Origin: CBFGRV01 sp965651265
GTDB taxonomy: Bacteria > Bacteroidota > Rhodothermia > Rhodothermales > VXPQ01
Direction of reading: 5' to 3'
Length of the DNA stretch: 41,707 bases
Assembly: GCA_965651265.1 (NCBI GenBank)
Contig: CBFGRV010000028.1
Location: 1 to 41,707 of the forward strand
The translations under genes were made by a program, and so were the position numbers. Below the pieces are notes generated by a model. The model was not told the origin of the DNA and ran no database searches. It saw nothing but the letters and a program-made list of their open reading frames with translations. Shown in pieces: positions 7,766-15,117 of the stretch (its first letter is position 1; each line of letters begins with the position of its first letter).

Positions 7766-7993
7766 ATGGAGGCTACCGCACTTGCATGGTTGGGAGCCGG
7801 TCTCGGCGCCGGACTCGTCGCACTTGGAGCCGGACTGGGTATCGGACGATTGGCAGGACCTGCCATGGAAGGTTCTGCACGCCAGCCCGAGGCCGCAGGC
7901 GATATTCGGACATCGATGATTATCGCCGCCGCTCTCATCGAGGGTGTTGCGCTGTTCGGCCTGGCGATCTGCTTTCTACTCGCTATCAAGTAA
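7766..7993 (+). CDS. atpE: ATP synthase F0 subunit c
   Basis: A 75-residue hairpin of two membrane helices. Helix 1 carries the glycine-rich packing motif (GAGLGAGLVALGAGLGIG), the loop has the conserved ARQPE, and helix 2 carries the ion-binding carboxylate Glu59 in 'ALIEGVALFGL'. Gly follows the glutamate, and helix 1 shows no Gln at the sodium-ligand position, so proton rather than sodium coupling is likely. AGGAGA lies 7 bases before the ATG, the clearest Shine-Dalgarno of the operon, in keeping with the high c-subunit copy number. Confidence 0.97.
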   Translation: MEATALAWLGAGLGAGLVALGAGLGIGRLAGPAMEGSARQPEAAGDIRTSMIIAAALIEGVALFGLAICFLLAIK

Positions 7994-8072
7994 GAGCCCG
8001 TAACGAGTCCGCGAGCCGACATAGGAGCGAATGGCGGCCCGGACTCGAACGTAGAATTGGAGCATCACCGTC

Positions 8073-8582
8073 ATGGATCTATTTCTCGCGCAGAGTCTTC
8101 TCGAGCCCAACACGGGGCTAATGTTCTGGAAGACTCTCGTTTTTCTGCTGCTGCTCGGTCTCTTGTGGAAGTTCGCATGGAAGCCGATCACCTCGGCGCT
8201 CAGGGAACGAGAGACAACCATCGATGAGTCCATCAAGCGCGCGGAGCGAGCGCTCGCCGAGGCTCGTCAAATTCAGGCGGAGAACGAGAAGGCCCGGCGG
8301 GAAGCCGAGCAGGAGGCGCAGCGCGTGCTCCGCGAAGCACGCGAGGCGGCCGACCGTGCCAGGAACGAGGAGTTGGAGAAGACCCGCGAACAGATCCGGC
8401 ACATGAAGGAGATGGCGCAGGTGGAGATCGAGCGCGAGAAGCAGAGTGCACTCGACGAACTTCGGGACGAAGTGGCTGAGCTGGCCATCCAGGCGGCCGA
8501 AAAGATCCTCTCCGAGAACCTCGATGCCGATCGACAGCGGAAACTCGTTGATCGATTTATCGGCCAGCTCTCAAAGAATTAG
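8073..8582 (+). CDS. atpF: ATP synthase F0 subunit b
   Basis: A 169-residue peripheral stalk subunit. It has one N-terminal membrane helix ('LMFWKTLVFLLLLGLLWKFA'), the conserved 'WKPITSALRERE' after it, then a long charged coiled coil rich in Glu, Arg and Ala, and the C-terminal 'ELAIQAAEKIL' motif that binds delta. Length and architecture are normal. GGAG precedes the ATG. Only 3 bases separate its stop from atpH. Confidence 0.96.
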   Translation: MDLFLAQSLLEPNTGLMFWKTLVFLLLLGLLWKFAWKPITSALRERETTIDESIKRAERALAEARQIQAENEKARREAEQEAQRVLREAREAADRARNEELEKTREQIRHMKEMAQVEIEREKQSALDELRDEVAELAIQAAEKILSENLDADRQRKLVDRFIGQLSKN

Positions 8583-8585
8583 GCC

Positions 8586-9131
8586 ATGCAAATCGCGCGC
8601 AGATACGCCCGAGCTCTCTACGAAGAGGCACGCCGCCAGTCGAACCTCGAGACGGTCGATGCGGACATCGAGCTGATTGGGGAAAGTCTGGAGAGTGCGC
8701 CTCAGCTCAAGTCCTTGTTTCTGAGTCCGGTGATCTCGCGCGATAAGAAAGAGGCCGTTGTTTCGCAGCTCTTCAAGGGGCGCGTGAGCGATTTGACACT
8801 TCGATTCATGCAGCTTCTGATCGCGAAGCAACGCGAGGATCAGTTTCCAGACGTCGTGCGATCCTACAGATCGATGCGAGACGAGGAGCTGGGAGTGGTT
8901 CGGGCGGAGGCCCGGGTGGCGGCGCCGCTCAGCGAGGCCGATGAACGCCAACTCGTCACGGCTCTCGAACGGCTCACCGGCAAAATCGTTCGGATCGAGG
9001 TGTCCCAGCAGGAAGATCTACTCGGCGGGGTCATCGTCAGGATTGGTGACACCGTATATGACGGGAGTGTGCGTAACCAACTTGCTCGTCTTCGTGAACA
9101 GATGGAGACCCGCGGTTTTTCGCTCAACTAG
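8586..9131 (+). CDS. atpH: ATP synthase F1 subunit delta
   Basis: A 181-residue stalk-connecting subunit. The N-terminal helical domain starts with 'IARRYARALYEEAR', typical of the OSCP/delta family, and the C-terminal block 'DLLGGVIVRIGDTVYDGSVR' is the family signature. It links F1 alpha to the b-stalk. It begins 3 bases after the atpF stop, so the two are probably translationally coupled. Length is normal (about 177 in E. coli). Confidence 0.96.
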   Translation: MQIARRYARALYEEARRQSNLETVDADIELIGESLESAPQLKSLFLSPVISRDKKEAVVSQLFKGRVSDLTLRFMQLLIAKQREDQFPDVVRSYRSMRDEELGVVRAEARVAAPLSEADERQLVTALERLTGKIVRIEVSQQEDLLGGVIVRIGDTVYDGSVRNQLARLREQMETRGFSLN

Positions 9132-9172
9132 CCCATCGAAAGACCAGCATCAGAAAAGAGAATTGACGCAAG

Positions 9173-10801
9173 ATGGCATCAGCTATTCGTCCAGATGAAG
9201 TGACTTCGGTCCTGAGGCGCGAACTCGGTGGGTTCGAGGCGGAGACGGACGTCTACGAAGTCGGAACGGTACTCCAGGTTGGCGACGGTATTGCGCGCCT
9301 CTATGGATTGTCGAATGTGCAGGCGGGCGAGCTGGTCGAGTTCCCCGGCACCGGCACTACGGGAATGGTGCTCAACCTCGAGGAGGACAACGTCGGGGTG
9401 GTGCTCTTCGGTGAAGTCGATGAGGTCAAGGAAGGCGACGAGGCTCGACGGACGCGCCGAATTGCTTCGATCGAGGTTTCCGAGCAGATGCTCGGCCGCG
9501 TAATCGATCCGCTTGGGCAGCCTCAGGATGGACTCGGGCCCATCGGCGGAGAGCGCTTCGAGATGCCTCTGGAGCGAAAGGCGCCGGGTGTGATCTACCG
9601 TGAGCCGGTCAGTGAGCCGCTCCAGACCGGCATCAAGGCCATCGACTCGATGATACCCATCGGACGGGGCCAGCGCGAGCTCGTGATCGGCGACCGGCAG
9701 ACAGGGAAGACGGCCGTGCTCGTCGATACCATCATCAATCAGAAGTCGACTCATGAGACGGACAAGCCGGTCTTCTGTGTTTATGTTGCCGTTGGGCAGA
9801 AGGCCTCGACGGTCGCGCAGGTCATGAGATCGCTGGAGGAATATGGGGCGCTGGAGTATACCGTGATCGTGAATGCCCCGGCATCGTCGCCGGCGCCGAT
9901 GCAGTTCATCGCTCCGTATGCCGGTGCGTGTATAGGTGAGTACTTCCGCGACACGGGCCGCCATGCACTCGTCGTGTACGACGATCTCTCAAAGCAGGCT
10001 GTTGCCTATCGGGAGGTTTCGCTGTTGCTTCGGCGTCCCCCGGGTCGCGAGGCATATCCGGGCGATGTCTTCTATCTGCACAGCCGCCTCCTCGAGCGAG
10101 CAGCGAAAATCAACAGCAGTGACGAGGTGGCACGCCAGATGAACGATGTGCCTGAGTCGCTGCAGGGAAAGGTCGTGGGCGGCGGATCGCTAACGGCGCT
10201 ACCTGTAATCGAGACGCAGGCGGGCGACGTTTCGGCCTACATCCCGACCAATGTGATCTCCATCACCGACGGTCAGATCTATTTGGAGGCGGACCTATTC
10301 AATGCCGGTGTTCGACCGGCCATCAACGTGGGTATCTCCGTTTCCCGAGTGGGCGGTAACGCCCAGATCAAGGCCATGAAGAAGGTCGCTGGGACGCTGC
10401 GTATCGACCTCGCACAGTTCCGGGAGTTGGAGGCTTTTGCCAAGTTCGGCTCCGATCTCGATCCGGCCACCCAACGCCAGTTGCGACGTGGAGAACGCCT
10501 GGTCGAGGTCCTGAAGCAGGGCCAGTACGAGCCGGTACCCGTGGAGGAGCAGATCGCTGTGATATTTGTGGCCACTCAGGGTATTCTTGACAGCGTGCCC
10601 ATCGAGCGCGTGAGGGAATACGAGCGGGAGTTCGTCCAGAGGCTGCGTATGCAGCATGCCGACCTGCTCGCGGGAATCGCGCAATCCGGCCAGCTGAGTG
10701 ACGAGGCCGCCGAGCAGCTCAAGCAGATCGGTAAGGATTTGACTACGCTCTTCCAGCCCGACGCGCCTGGCTCTCGGGTGGGCGCAGGTGTCTCTGCGTA
10801 A
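9173..10801 (+). CDS. atpA: ATP synthase F1 subunit alpha
   Basis: A 542-residue nucleotide-binding subunit of F1. The Walker A motif GDRQTGKT is at residues 173-180; 'VVYDDLSKQAVAYR' and the 'ISVSRVGG' stretch with the conserved arginine finger are intact. The N-terminal 'IRPDEVTSVLRREL' is the delta-contact helix. It is slightly longer than E. coli alpha (513), mainly at the C-terminus, which ends in a short Ala/Gly tail. atpG follows after 32 bases. The beta subunit gene is not downstream; it must lie elsewhere. Confidence 0.98.
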   Translation: MASAIRPDEVTSVLRRELGGFEAETDVYEVGTVLQVGDGIARLYGLSNVQAGELVEFPGTGTTGMVLNLEEDNVGVVLFGEVDEVKEGDEARRTRRIASIEVSEQMLGRVIDPLGQPQDGLGPIGGERFEMPLERKAPGVIYREPVSEPLQTGIKAIDSMIPIGRGQRELVIGDRQTGKTAVLVDTIINQKSTHETDKPVFCVYVAVGQKASTVAQVMRSLEEYGALEYTVIVNAPASSPAPMQFIAPYAGACIGEYFRDTGRHALVVYDDLSKQAVAYREVSLLLRRPPGREAYPGDVFYLHSRLLERAAKINSSDEVARQMNDVPESLQGKVVGGGSLTALPVIETQAGDVSAYIPTNVISITDGQIYLEADLFNAGVRPAINVGISVSRVGGNAQIKAMKKVAGTLRIDLAQFRELEAFAKFGSDLDPATQRQLRRGERLVEVLKQGQYEPVPVEEQIAVIFVATQGILDSVPIERVREYEREFVQRLRMQHADLLAGIAQSGQLSDEAAEQLKQIGKDLTTLFQPDAPGSRVGAGVSA

Positions 10802-10833
10802 GCCTGACGACCTAGAGTCCAGCCGACAGATCG

Positions 10834-11757
10834 ATGGCCAGCCTACGCGACATCCGCAGCCGAATCGATTCGATTCGAAATACGCAACAGGTTACGCGCG
10901 CGATGAAGATGGTAGCCGCTGCAAAATTGCGGCGGGCACAAGAGCGCATCTTCACGGCACGCCCCTATTCCTATCGGCTGCGTGAAATCATCAGCCATCT
11001 GAAGGATCAGCTCGATCCGACTTCCCACGAATTCTTTCAGGATCGTGAGGATGTGGACGGCGTGCTCATCGTGGTCGTAACCGCCGACCGCGGGCTGGCC
11101 GGCGCATTCAACTCCAACATCATCAAGGAAGCCGAGCGGGCGCTGTCCGAATATGAGGACCAGCGGGCCGAGGGAAAGCTGTTCTTGCTGGCCGTCGGAC
11201 GAAAAGGGTACGACCACTTCGCCAAGCGGGGCTATCAGATGGTCGGCAATTTCCGCGGAGTCTTCGACAACCTGGGTTTTCAGCTTGCGCAGGATATCGT
11301 CAAGGTGATAACAGACGGTTTTCGGGAGGGTCGATGGGATGAGGTGAAAATCGTCTACAACGAATTCAAGAACACCATCTCGCAGAACCGTATCGTCGAG
11401 CCCTTCCTTCCGATTCCTGCCAAGGTCTTTACCACGCCGGTGATGAGATCGGAGACCAAACGACGCGTCGCCCTCAAAGAGGGGCGGCACATCGATTTCA
11501 TCTTCGAGCCGAATGCAGAATCGATCCTGAAGGAGGTCGTCCCGCGCTATCTCAACTATCAGATGTGGCGCGTATTGCTGGAATCGAACGCCGCTGAGCA
11601 GGGCGCGCGGATGGTAGCGATGGACAACGCCACCTCGAATGCGGAGGAGTTTCTGCGCGACCTGCAGCTGAAGTACAATCGCGCGCGACAGTCCGCCATC
11701 ACCACGGAAATCATCGAGATTGTTTCCGGTGCGAATGCCCTCGAGTCAGGGCGCTAG
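10834..11757 (+). CDS. atpG: ATP synthase F1 subunit gamma
   Basis: A 307-residue central-shaft subunit. The N-terminal helix 'MASLRDIRSRIDSIRNTQQV' continues as 'TRAMKMVAAAKLRRAQ', and the C-terminal helix 'MDNATSNAEEFLRDLQLKYN' continues as 'RARQSAITTEIIEIVSGA'. Both are diagnostic and form the coiled-coil rotor. The middle is the usual Rossmann-like domain ('VVVTADRGLAGAFN'). Length is near the family norm (287-300). It is the last gene of the operon; no terminator with a T-run was found in the 126 bases before the tRNA gene. Confidence 0.97.
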   Translation: MASLRDIRSRIDSIRNTQQVTRAMKMVAAAKLRRAQERIFTARPYSYRLREIISHLKDQLDPTSHEFFQDREDVDGVLIVVVTADRGLAGAFNSNIIKEAERALSEYEDQRAEGKLFLLAVGRKGYDHFAKRGYQMVGNFRGVFDNLGFQLAQDIVKVITDGFREGRWDEVKIVYNEFKNTISQNRIVEPFLPIPAKVFTTPVMRSETKRRVALKEGRHIDFIFEPNAESILKEVVPRYLNYQMWRVLLESNAAEQGARMVAMDNATSNAEEFLRDLQLKYNRARQSAITTEIIEIVSGANALESGR

Positions 11758-11883
11758 GTTGGTCGCGGCGATGCGCGAGGGCGCAAATTCCGGAGCGGCA
11801 CGGTGAGGAGGGCGAACTGATCCGCCGGTCCTGCGTTTGTACGACCCTCACACAGATCGGCAGGTAAAGAGATTCAGCACCAC

Positions 11884-11971
11884 GGAGAGGTGGCCGAGTG
11901 GCTGAAGGCGCTCCCCTGCTAAGGGAGTATGCGGTGATCCCGCATCGAGGGTTCGAATCCCTCCCTCTCCG
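11884..11971 (+). tRNA. tRNA-Ser (anticodon GCT)
   Basis: An 88-base class II tRNA. The acceptor stem GGAGAGG/CCTCTCC is fully paired, with discriminator G. The D arm begins GCCGAGTGGC. The anticodon stem CTCCC/GGGAG closes loop CTGCTAA with GCT at 11918-11920. The long variable arm (TGCGG-TGAT-CCCGCA) is typical of serine tRNAs. The T arm is GAGGG-TTCGAAT-CCCTC. CCA is not encoded. It reads AGC/AGT codons. Confidence 0.97.
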
Positions 11972-12103
11972 CCGACTACACGGGCGCTTGCGCGGATGGC
12001 GCGGGCGCTCGTTTCGTATCGGGCCGGACCGGCTATCGCTCCGCTGCCGAACGTCGGCCGTCCAAGCGTCGGGTGCTCCGTCTGCGGCGTGCCTGGAGGA
12101 TGA

Positions 12104-12754
12104 TTACCTCCTGGAGAAAATTTTCGGGTTTGCCTTCAGGAAGCGCTCCACGGAGCGGAAAATGGGCGAGCCCCAGCCCCTCTTCAGGTACAGATATCCT
12201 GTCACTGAGAAGATCAGCGCGCCGATCGCATCGACGATCAGATCCCACATGGTATCCCGAAGGCCGCTCTTCTGCATATTGAGACCAAAGAGGTTGTCCA
12301 TCCCGAACTCGAAGATCTCCCAGATTGCGCCGGCCCCCATTGCAAAGGCAAAGGAGAAAAGCGCGACGAAGCCGGGGTTCATGTGGAGTTGAATGCGATC
12401 CGTCTGATTCAGGATGTAGACGAGTAGAAAACCCGTGAGGCCGAGCATGAGCCCCGATCCGGTGTGCAGCACGATATCCCACCACCAGAAGCGGAGATAG
12501 TAGCCCCGAACTTCTCCCAGAAAGAGCGAGGCAAACACGAATAGAATCGCGAGCAGCTCGAATTCTGCCGGGATCTGAACGTGGAATCGTCGCTCCATCA
12601 CGGCGGGGAGGGCCGTCATGGTCAAGACGGTGATCGTGAGGACCACGTTCAGCCACTGCTGCTCGAGCACCGACAGAATCAGTCCGAGAATCAGTATGGC
12701 CTGGAGGAACAGTGTGATCCAGTCGAAAACGGTCTGCGGTTTCTTCACGGTCAC
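12104..12754 (-). CDS. Multi-pass membrane protein, possibly YjdF/DUF2238-like
   Basis: A 216-residue integral membrane protein with about six hydrophobic segments, e.g. 'ITLFLQAILILGLILSVLEQ', 'LAILFVFASLFLGEV', and 'MLGLTGFLLVYIL'. Conserved-looking polar motifs lie in or near the membrane: 'WWWDIVLHTGSG', 'GAIWEIFEFGMD', and 'DTMWDLIVDAIGALI'. The D..H..G and WEIFEF / DTxxDL pattern resembles the YjdF (DUF2238) family, whose function is not settled. The start is GTG 12754, with another GTG at 12748. It stands alone on the minus strand between tRNA-Ser and the esterase operon. The function is unknown. Confidence 0.65.
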   Translation of the reverse strand: MTVKKPQTVFDWITLFLQAILILGLILSVLEQQWLNVVLTITVLTMTALPAVMERRFHVQIPAEFELLAILFVFASLFLGEVRGYYLRFWWWDIVLHTGSGLMLGLTGFLLVYILNQTDRIQLHMNPGFVALFSFAFAMGAGAIWEIFEFGMDNLFGLNMQKSGLRDTMWDLIVDAIGALIFSVTGYLYLKRGWGSPIFRSVERFLKANPKIFSRR

Positions 12755-12938
12755 CTGGAATGAACACTGAATGTCCGGTGCCTCAGCGAGCTCTGAGGCT
12801 GTCTGTCACACTCAGGGGACGATTTCGGCGTCTCCCTTGTTGCCACCCGGGGGGTACCCGCCGATTCGTCCGGGGGCCGCGACTTGCACCCTATGTCAAT
12901 TTTGCGGAACGTGGGGCAGTCGACAAAATCTGGTTGTT

Positions 12939-13598
12939 ATGGTAGTCCATCTCGGTGTCCCTCCGCATACGGCGGCCGCGGGCGTGGTGCTCGTTCACGG
13001 GCGCGGCGCGACGGCTGAGAGCATCCTGCAGCTCGGTCGCGAGCTTAATATCGACGAGATCGCCTATCTGGCGCCTCAGGCTAAAGGTAATACCTGGTAT
13101 CCTCACAGCTTTCTTGCGCCGCTCGATGCAAACGAGCCCGGCATCACGAATGGTATCGCCGCCATTATGCGGTGTGTAAGCGCCTTCGAGGAAGCCGGTC
13201 TACCGAGGGGGTCGATTGCGATCATCGGCTTCTCGCAAGGGGCCTGCCTCGCCTGTGAGACCGTCGCGCGGAACGCGGCGCGCTACGGTGGCCTGGCAGC
13301 CCTGAGCGGTGGACTCATAGGAAACGGAGAAATCCCCGGCGCAGAACCTCCTGCCGACAAGACCTTCGACTACAGCGGTTCTCTGGGAGGAACGCCCGTG
13401 TTTATCGGCTGCAGCGACATCGATCCGCACATACCGGTTGAGCGGGTTTACCAAACGGCCGATGTGTTCCGAGGCCTCGGCGCCGAGGTCGAGCTTCGCA
13501 TCTATAAGGGGATGGGGCACACCGTGAACCGCGACGAGCTCAGCTACCTGCGTGGAATGTTGGAGGCGTTGGTCGCGGCGAGATTTCCCCGCGAATGA
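12939..13598 (+). CDS. Phospholipase/carboxylesterase family alpha/beta hydrolase
   Basis: A 219-residue serine hydrolase read from ATG 12939; upstream in-frame sequence (from 12771) is proline/cysteine-rich and not like the family. The fold elements are in order: 'VVLVHGRGATAES' (oxyanion loop), nucleophile elbow GFSQGA with Ser99, 'GCSDIDPHIP' with the likely acid Asp162, and 'GMGHTVN' with His194. Members cleave carboxyl esters or lysophospholipids; some sit in thiol/quinone-stress operons with dioxygenase-type glyoxalases. The next gene begins inside its stop codon (ATGA overlap), and it heads a chain of six co-oriented genes. The substrate cannot be told from sequence. Confidence 0.85.
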   Translation: MVVHLGVPPHTAAAGVVLVHGRGATAESILQLGRELNIDEIAYLAPQAKGNTWYPHSFLAPLDANEPGITNGIAAIMRCVSAFEEAGLPRGSIAIIGFSQGACLACETVARNAARYGGLAALSGGLIGNGEIPGAEPPADKTFDYSGSLGGTPVFIGCSDIDPHIPVERVYQTADVFRGLGAEVELRIYKGMGHTVNRDELSYLRGMLEALVAARFPRE

Positions 13599-14491
13599 CC
13601 GGCGCGTCTTCTCCGATCCCCCAATCTGCACACGCGCATGCACGGCCTGCCATCGACCTCCAGGGCCACCGTGGCGCTCGCGGTCTCTTTCCGGAGAATT
13701 CGCTCGGAGGGTTCTTGCTTGCGTTGGAGATCGGCGTCGATACGCTCGAGATGGATGTGGTTGTCACCCGCGATGAGCAGGTCGTCGTTTCCCATGAGCC
13801 ATGGTTTCGCAGCCAGATCTGTTCCAACCCACAGGGCGCCCGGATTCCCTCCTGGCGTGAACGGGAGCACAACATCTACGCCATGACGTACGAGGAGGTG
13901 GCGCGATACCGGTGCGGCGTATTCGGGGACCGTCGATTTCCGGAGCAGGAGCATCGTTCCGTGCAGAAGCCACTGTTGGCGGATGTCATTGCGGCTTGTG
14001 AGGAGTATGCCGGGAAGCTGGGTCGCTCCGCCCCGTTCTATAGCGTCGAGATCAAATCGCGCCCACGTTTTGATGGACGCTTTCATCCGCCTCCCGCGGA
14101 GTATTCTCGGCTGCTGTTGGACGTATTCTCTTCGAAGGACGTGATCGATCGAGCCATCGTGCAGTCGTTCGATGTGCGCTCGTTGCGCGCCACACGAACA
14201 CAGGACGAAAGCATCCCACTGGCCCTTCTGGTCGACAACCGTCGGGGTTATCGGTGGAATGTCGGCCGCCTGGGATTCCTGCCCGAGCTATACAGCCCCA
14301 ATCATACACGCATGACGAAAGACGATATCGAGCGGGCCCATCAAGACCTTGCAGCCGTCATTCCCTGGACCGTAAATGACCCGTGCAGGATGCGGACTCT
14401 CCTGGAGATGGGAATCAACGGTTTCATCACGGACTATCCCGATACAGGTCGCGAGGTCATACAGGCGTTCCTTCGTGAGAGCACCGGATAA
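13595..14491 (+). CDS. Glycerophosphodiester phosphodiesterase family protein
   Basis: A 298-residue TIM-barrel protein of the GDPD family. Catalytic motifs are visible: GHRGARG (His25, Arg26), PENS, 'DTLEMDVVVTRD' with the metal-binding Glu and Asp, 'VVSHEP' with the second active-site His, 'YSVEIKS' with the third acidic ligand, and 'PWTVNDPCRMRTLLEMGING' near the C-terminus. These enzymes hydrolyse glycerophosphodiesters to glycerol-3-phosphate and an alcohol. There is no obvious signal peptide, so it is probably cytoplasmic. The 4-base overlap with the esterase gene suggests lipid turnover: the esterase could release the deacylated diester that this enzyme cleaves. That link is inference. 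Confidence 0.9.
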   Translation: MTGASSPIPQSAHAHARPAIDLQGHRGARGLFPENSLGGFLLALEIGVDTLEMDVVVTRDEQVVVSHEPWFRSQICSNPQGARIPSWREREHNIYAMTYEEVARYRCGVFGDRRFPEQEHRSVQKPLLADVIAACEEYAGKLGRSAPFYSVEIKSRPRFDGRFHPPPAEYSRLLLDVFSSKDVIDRAIVQSFDVRSLRATRTQDESIPLALLVDNRRGYRWNVGRLGFLPELYSPNHTRMTKDDIERAHQDLAAVIPWTVNDPCRMRTLLEMGINGFITDYPDTGREVIQAFLRESTG

Positions 14492-14574
14492 ACGCATTGC
14501 GCGCGGGGGTTCTTTTGCCGTAAATGCCTATATTTCAGTGGAGTGAAACCCCATCCCACCAAACCTATTTGTTC

Positions 14575-15117
14575 ATGCCACACATCCCTCTGCCGGAGGG
14601 GTTGCCCGGGATTCTCGGACCTCTGGCGAAGTATCCTCGTACGGCCAAGCATCTGGGTGGACTGACCCAGGAGCTGCTTCGGGGGCCGTCGCCACTTACC
14701 CCTGGTGAACGCGAGCTGATCGCGGCGTACGTATCCAACGAAAACGAATGCGTCTTCTGCACGAAGGCTCACAGCGCCGCTGCGCGGCATCTGCTAGGTG
14801 AGGATGCCGAGGTGGTCGATGGAGTGAAGGTGGATTTGCAAAGCGCCGAGATCAGCGAGAAGCTGCGCGCGCTGCTTGCCATCGCCGGCAAGGTGCAAGA
14901 GAGCGGTCGTTTGGTGACGAAGGAGGACGTGGATCGAGCGAGGGCGGCCGGAGCCGTCGACGAGGAGATTCATCATACCGTACTCATCGCGGCTGCATTC
15001 TGCATGTTTAATCGCTATGTCGACGGGCTCGGGACCTGGACTCCCGATGATCCGGCGGTGTATGAGCAGCAGGGCGCTCACCTCGCGCTCAACGGTTACG
15101 GACAAAATTCCACGTAA
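14575..15117 (+). CDS. AhpD-like carboxymuconolactone decarboxylase family protein
   Basis: A 180-residue all-helical protein. ATG 14575 (MPHIPLPEGLPGI) matches the usual start of the family; ATG 14524 would add 17 residues. The AhpD-type redox motif E-x11-C-x2-C-x3-H is complete in 'GERELIAAYVSNENECVFC' plus TKAH (Cys59, Cys62, His66 from this start). This argues for thiol-dependent peroxidase or disulfide-reductase chemistry rather than true decarboxylation. Families of this kind are labelled peroxidase-related. The stop overlaps the ATG of the UnbV-like gene by one base (TAATG). Together with the membrane genes downstream it suggests a redox unit. Confidence 0.85.
   Translation: MPHIPLPEGLPGILGPLAKYPRTAKHLGGLTQELLRGPSPLTPGERELIAAYVSNENECVFCTKAHSAAARHLLGEDAEVVDGVKVDLQSAEISEKLRALLAIAGKVQESGRLVTKEDVDRARAAGAVDEEIHHTVLIAAAFCMFNRYVDGLGTWTPDDPAVYEQQGAHLALNGYGQNST

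Noticed and set aside
9179..9964. 261-residue reading frame antisense to atpA
   Set aside because: Lies wholly opposite a certain gene; composition is that of a complementary-strand artefact.
12092..12114. CCTGGAGG...CCTCCTGG hairpin at the end of the YjdF-like gene
   Set aside because: It overlaps the stop codon, has a mismatch and lacks a T-run; probably chance.
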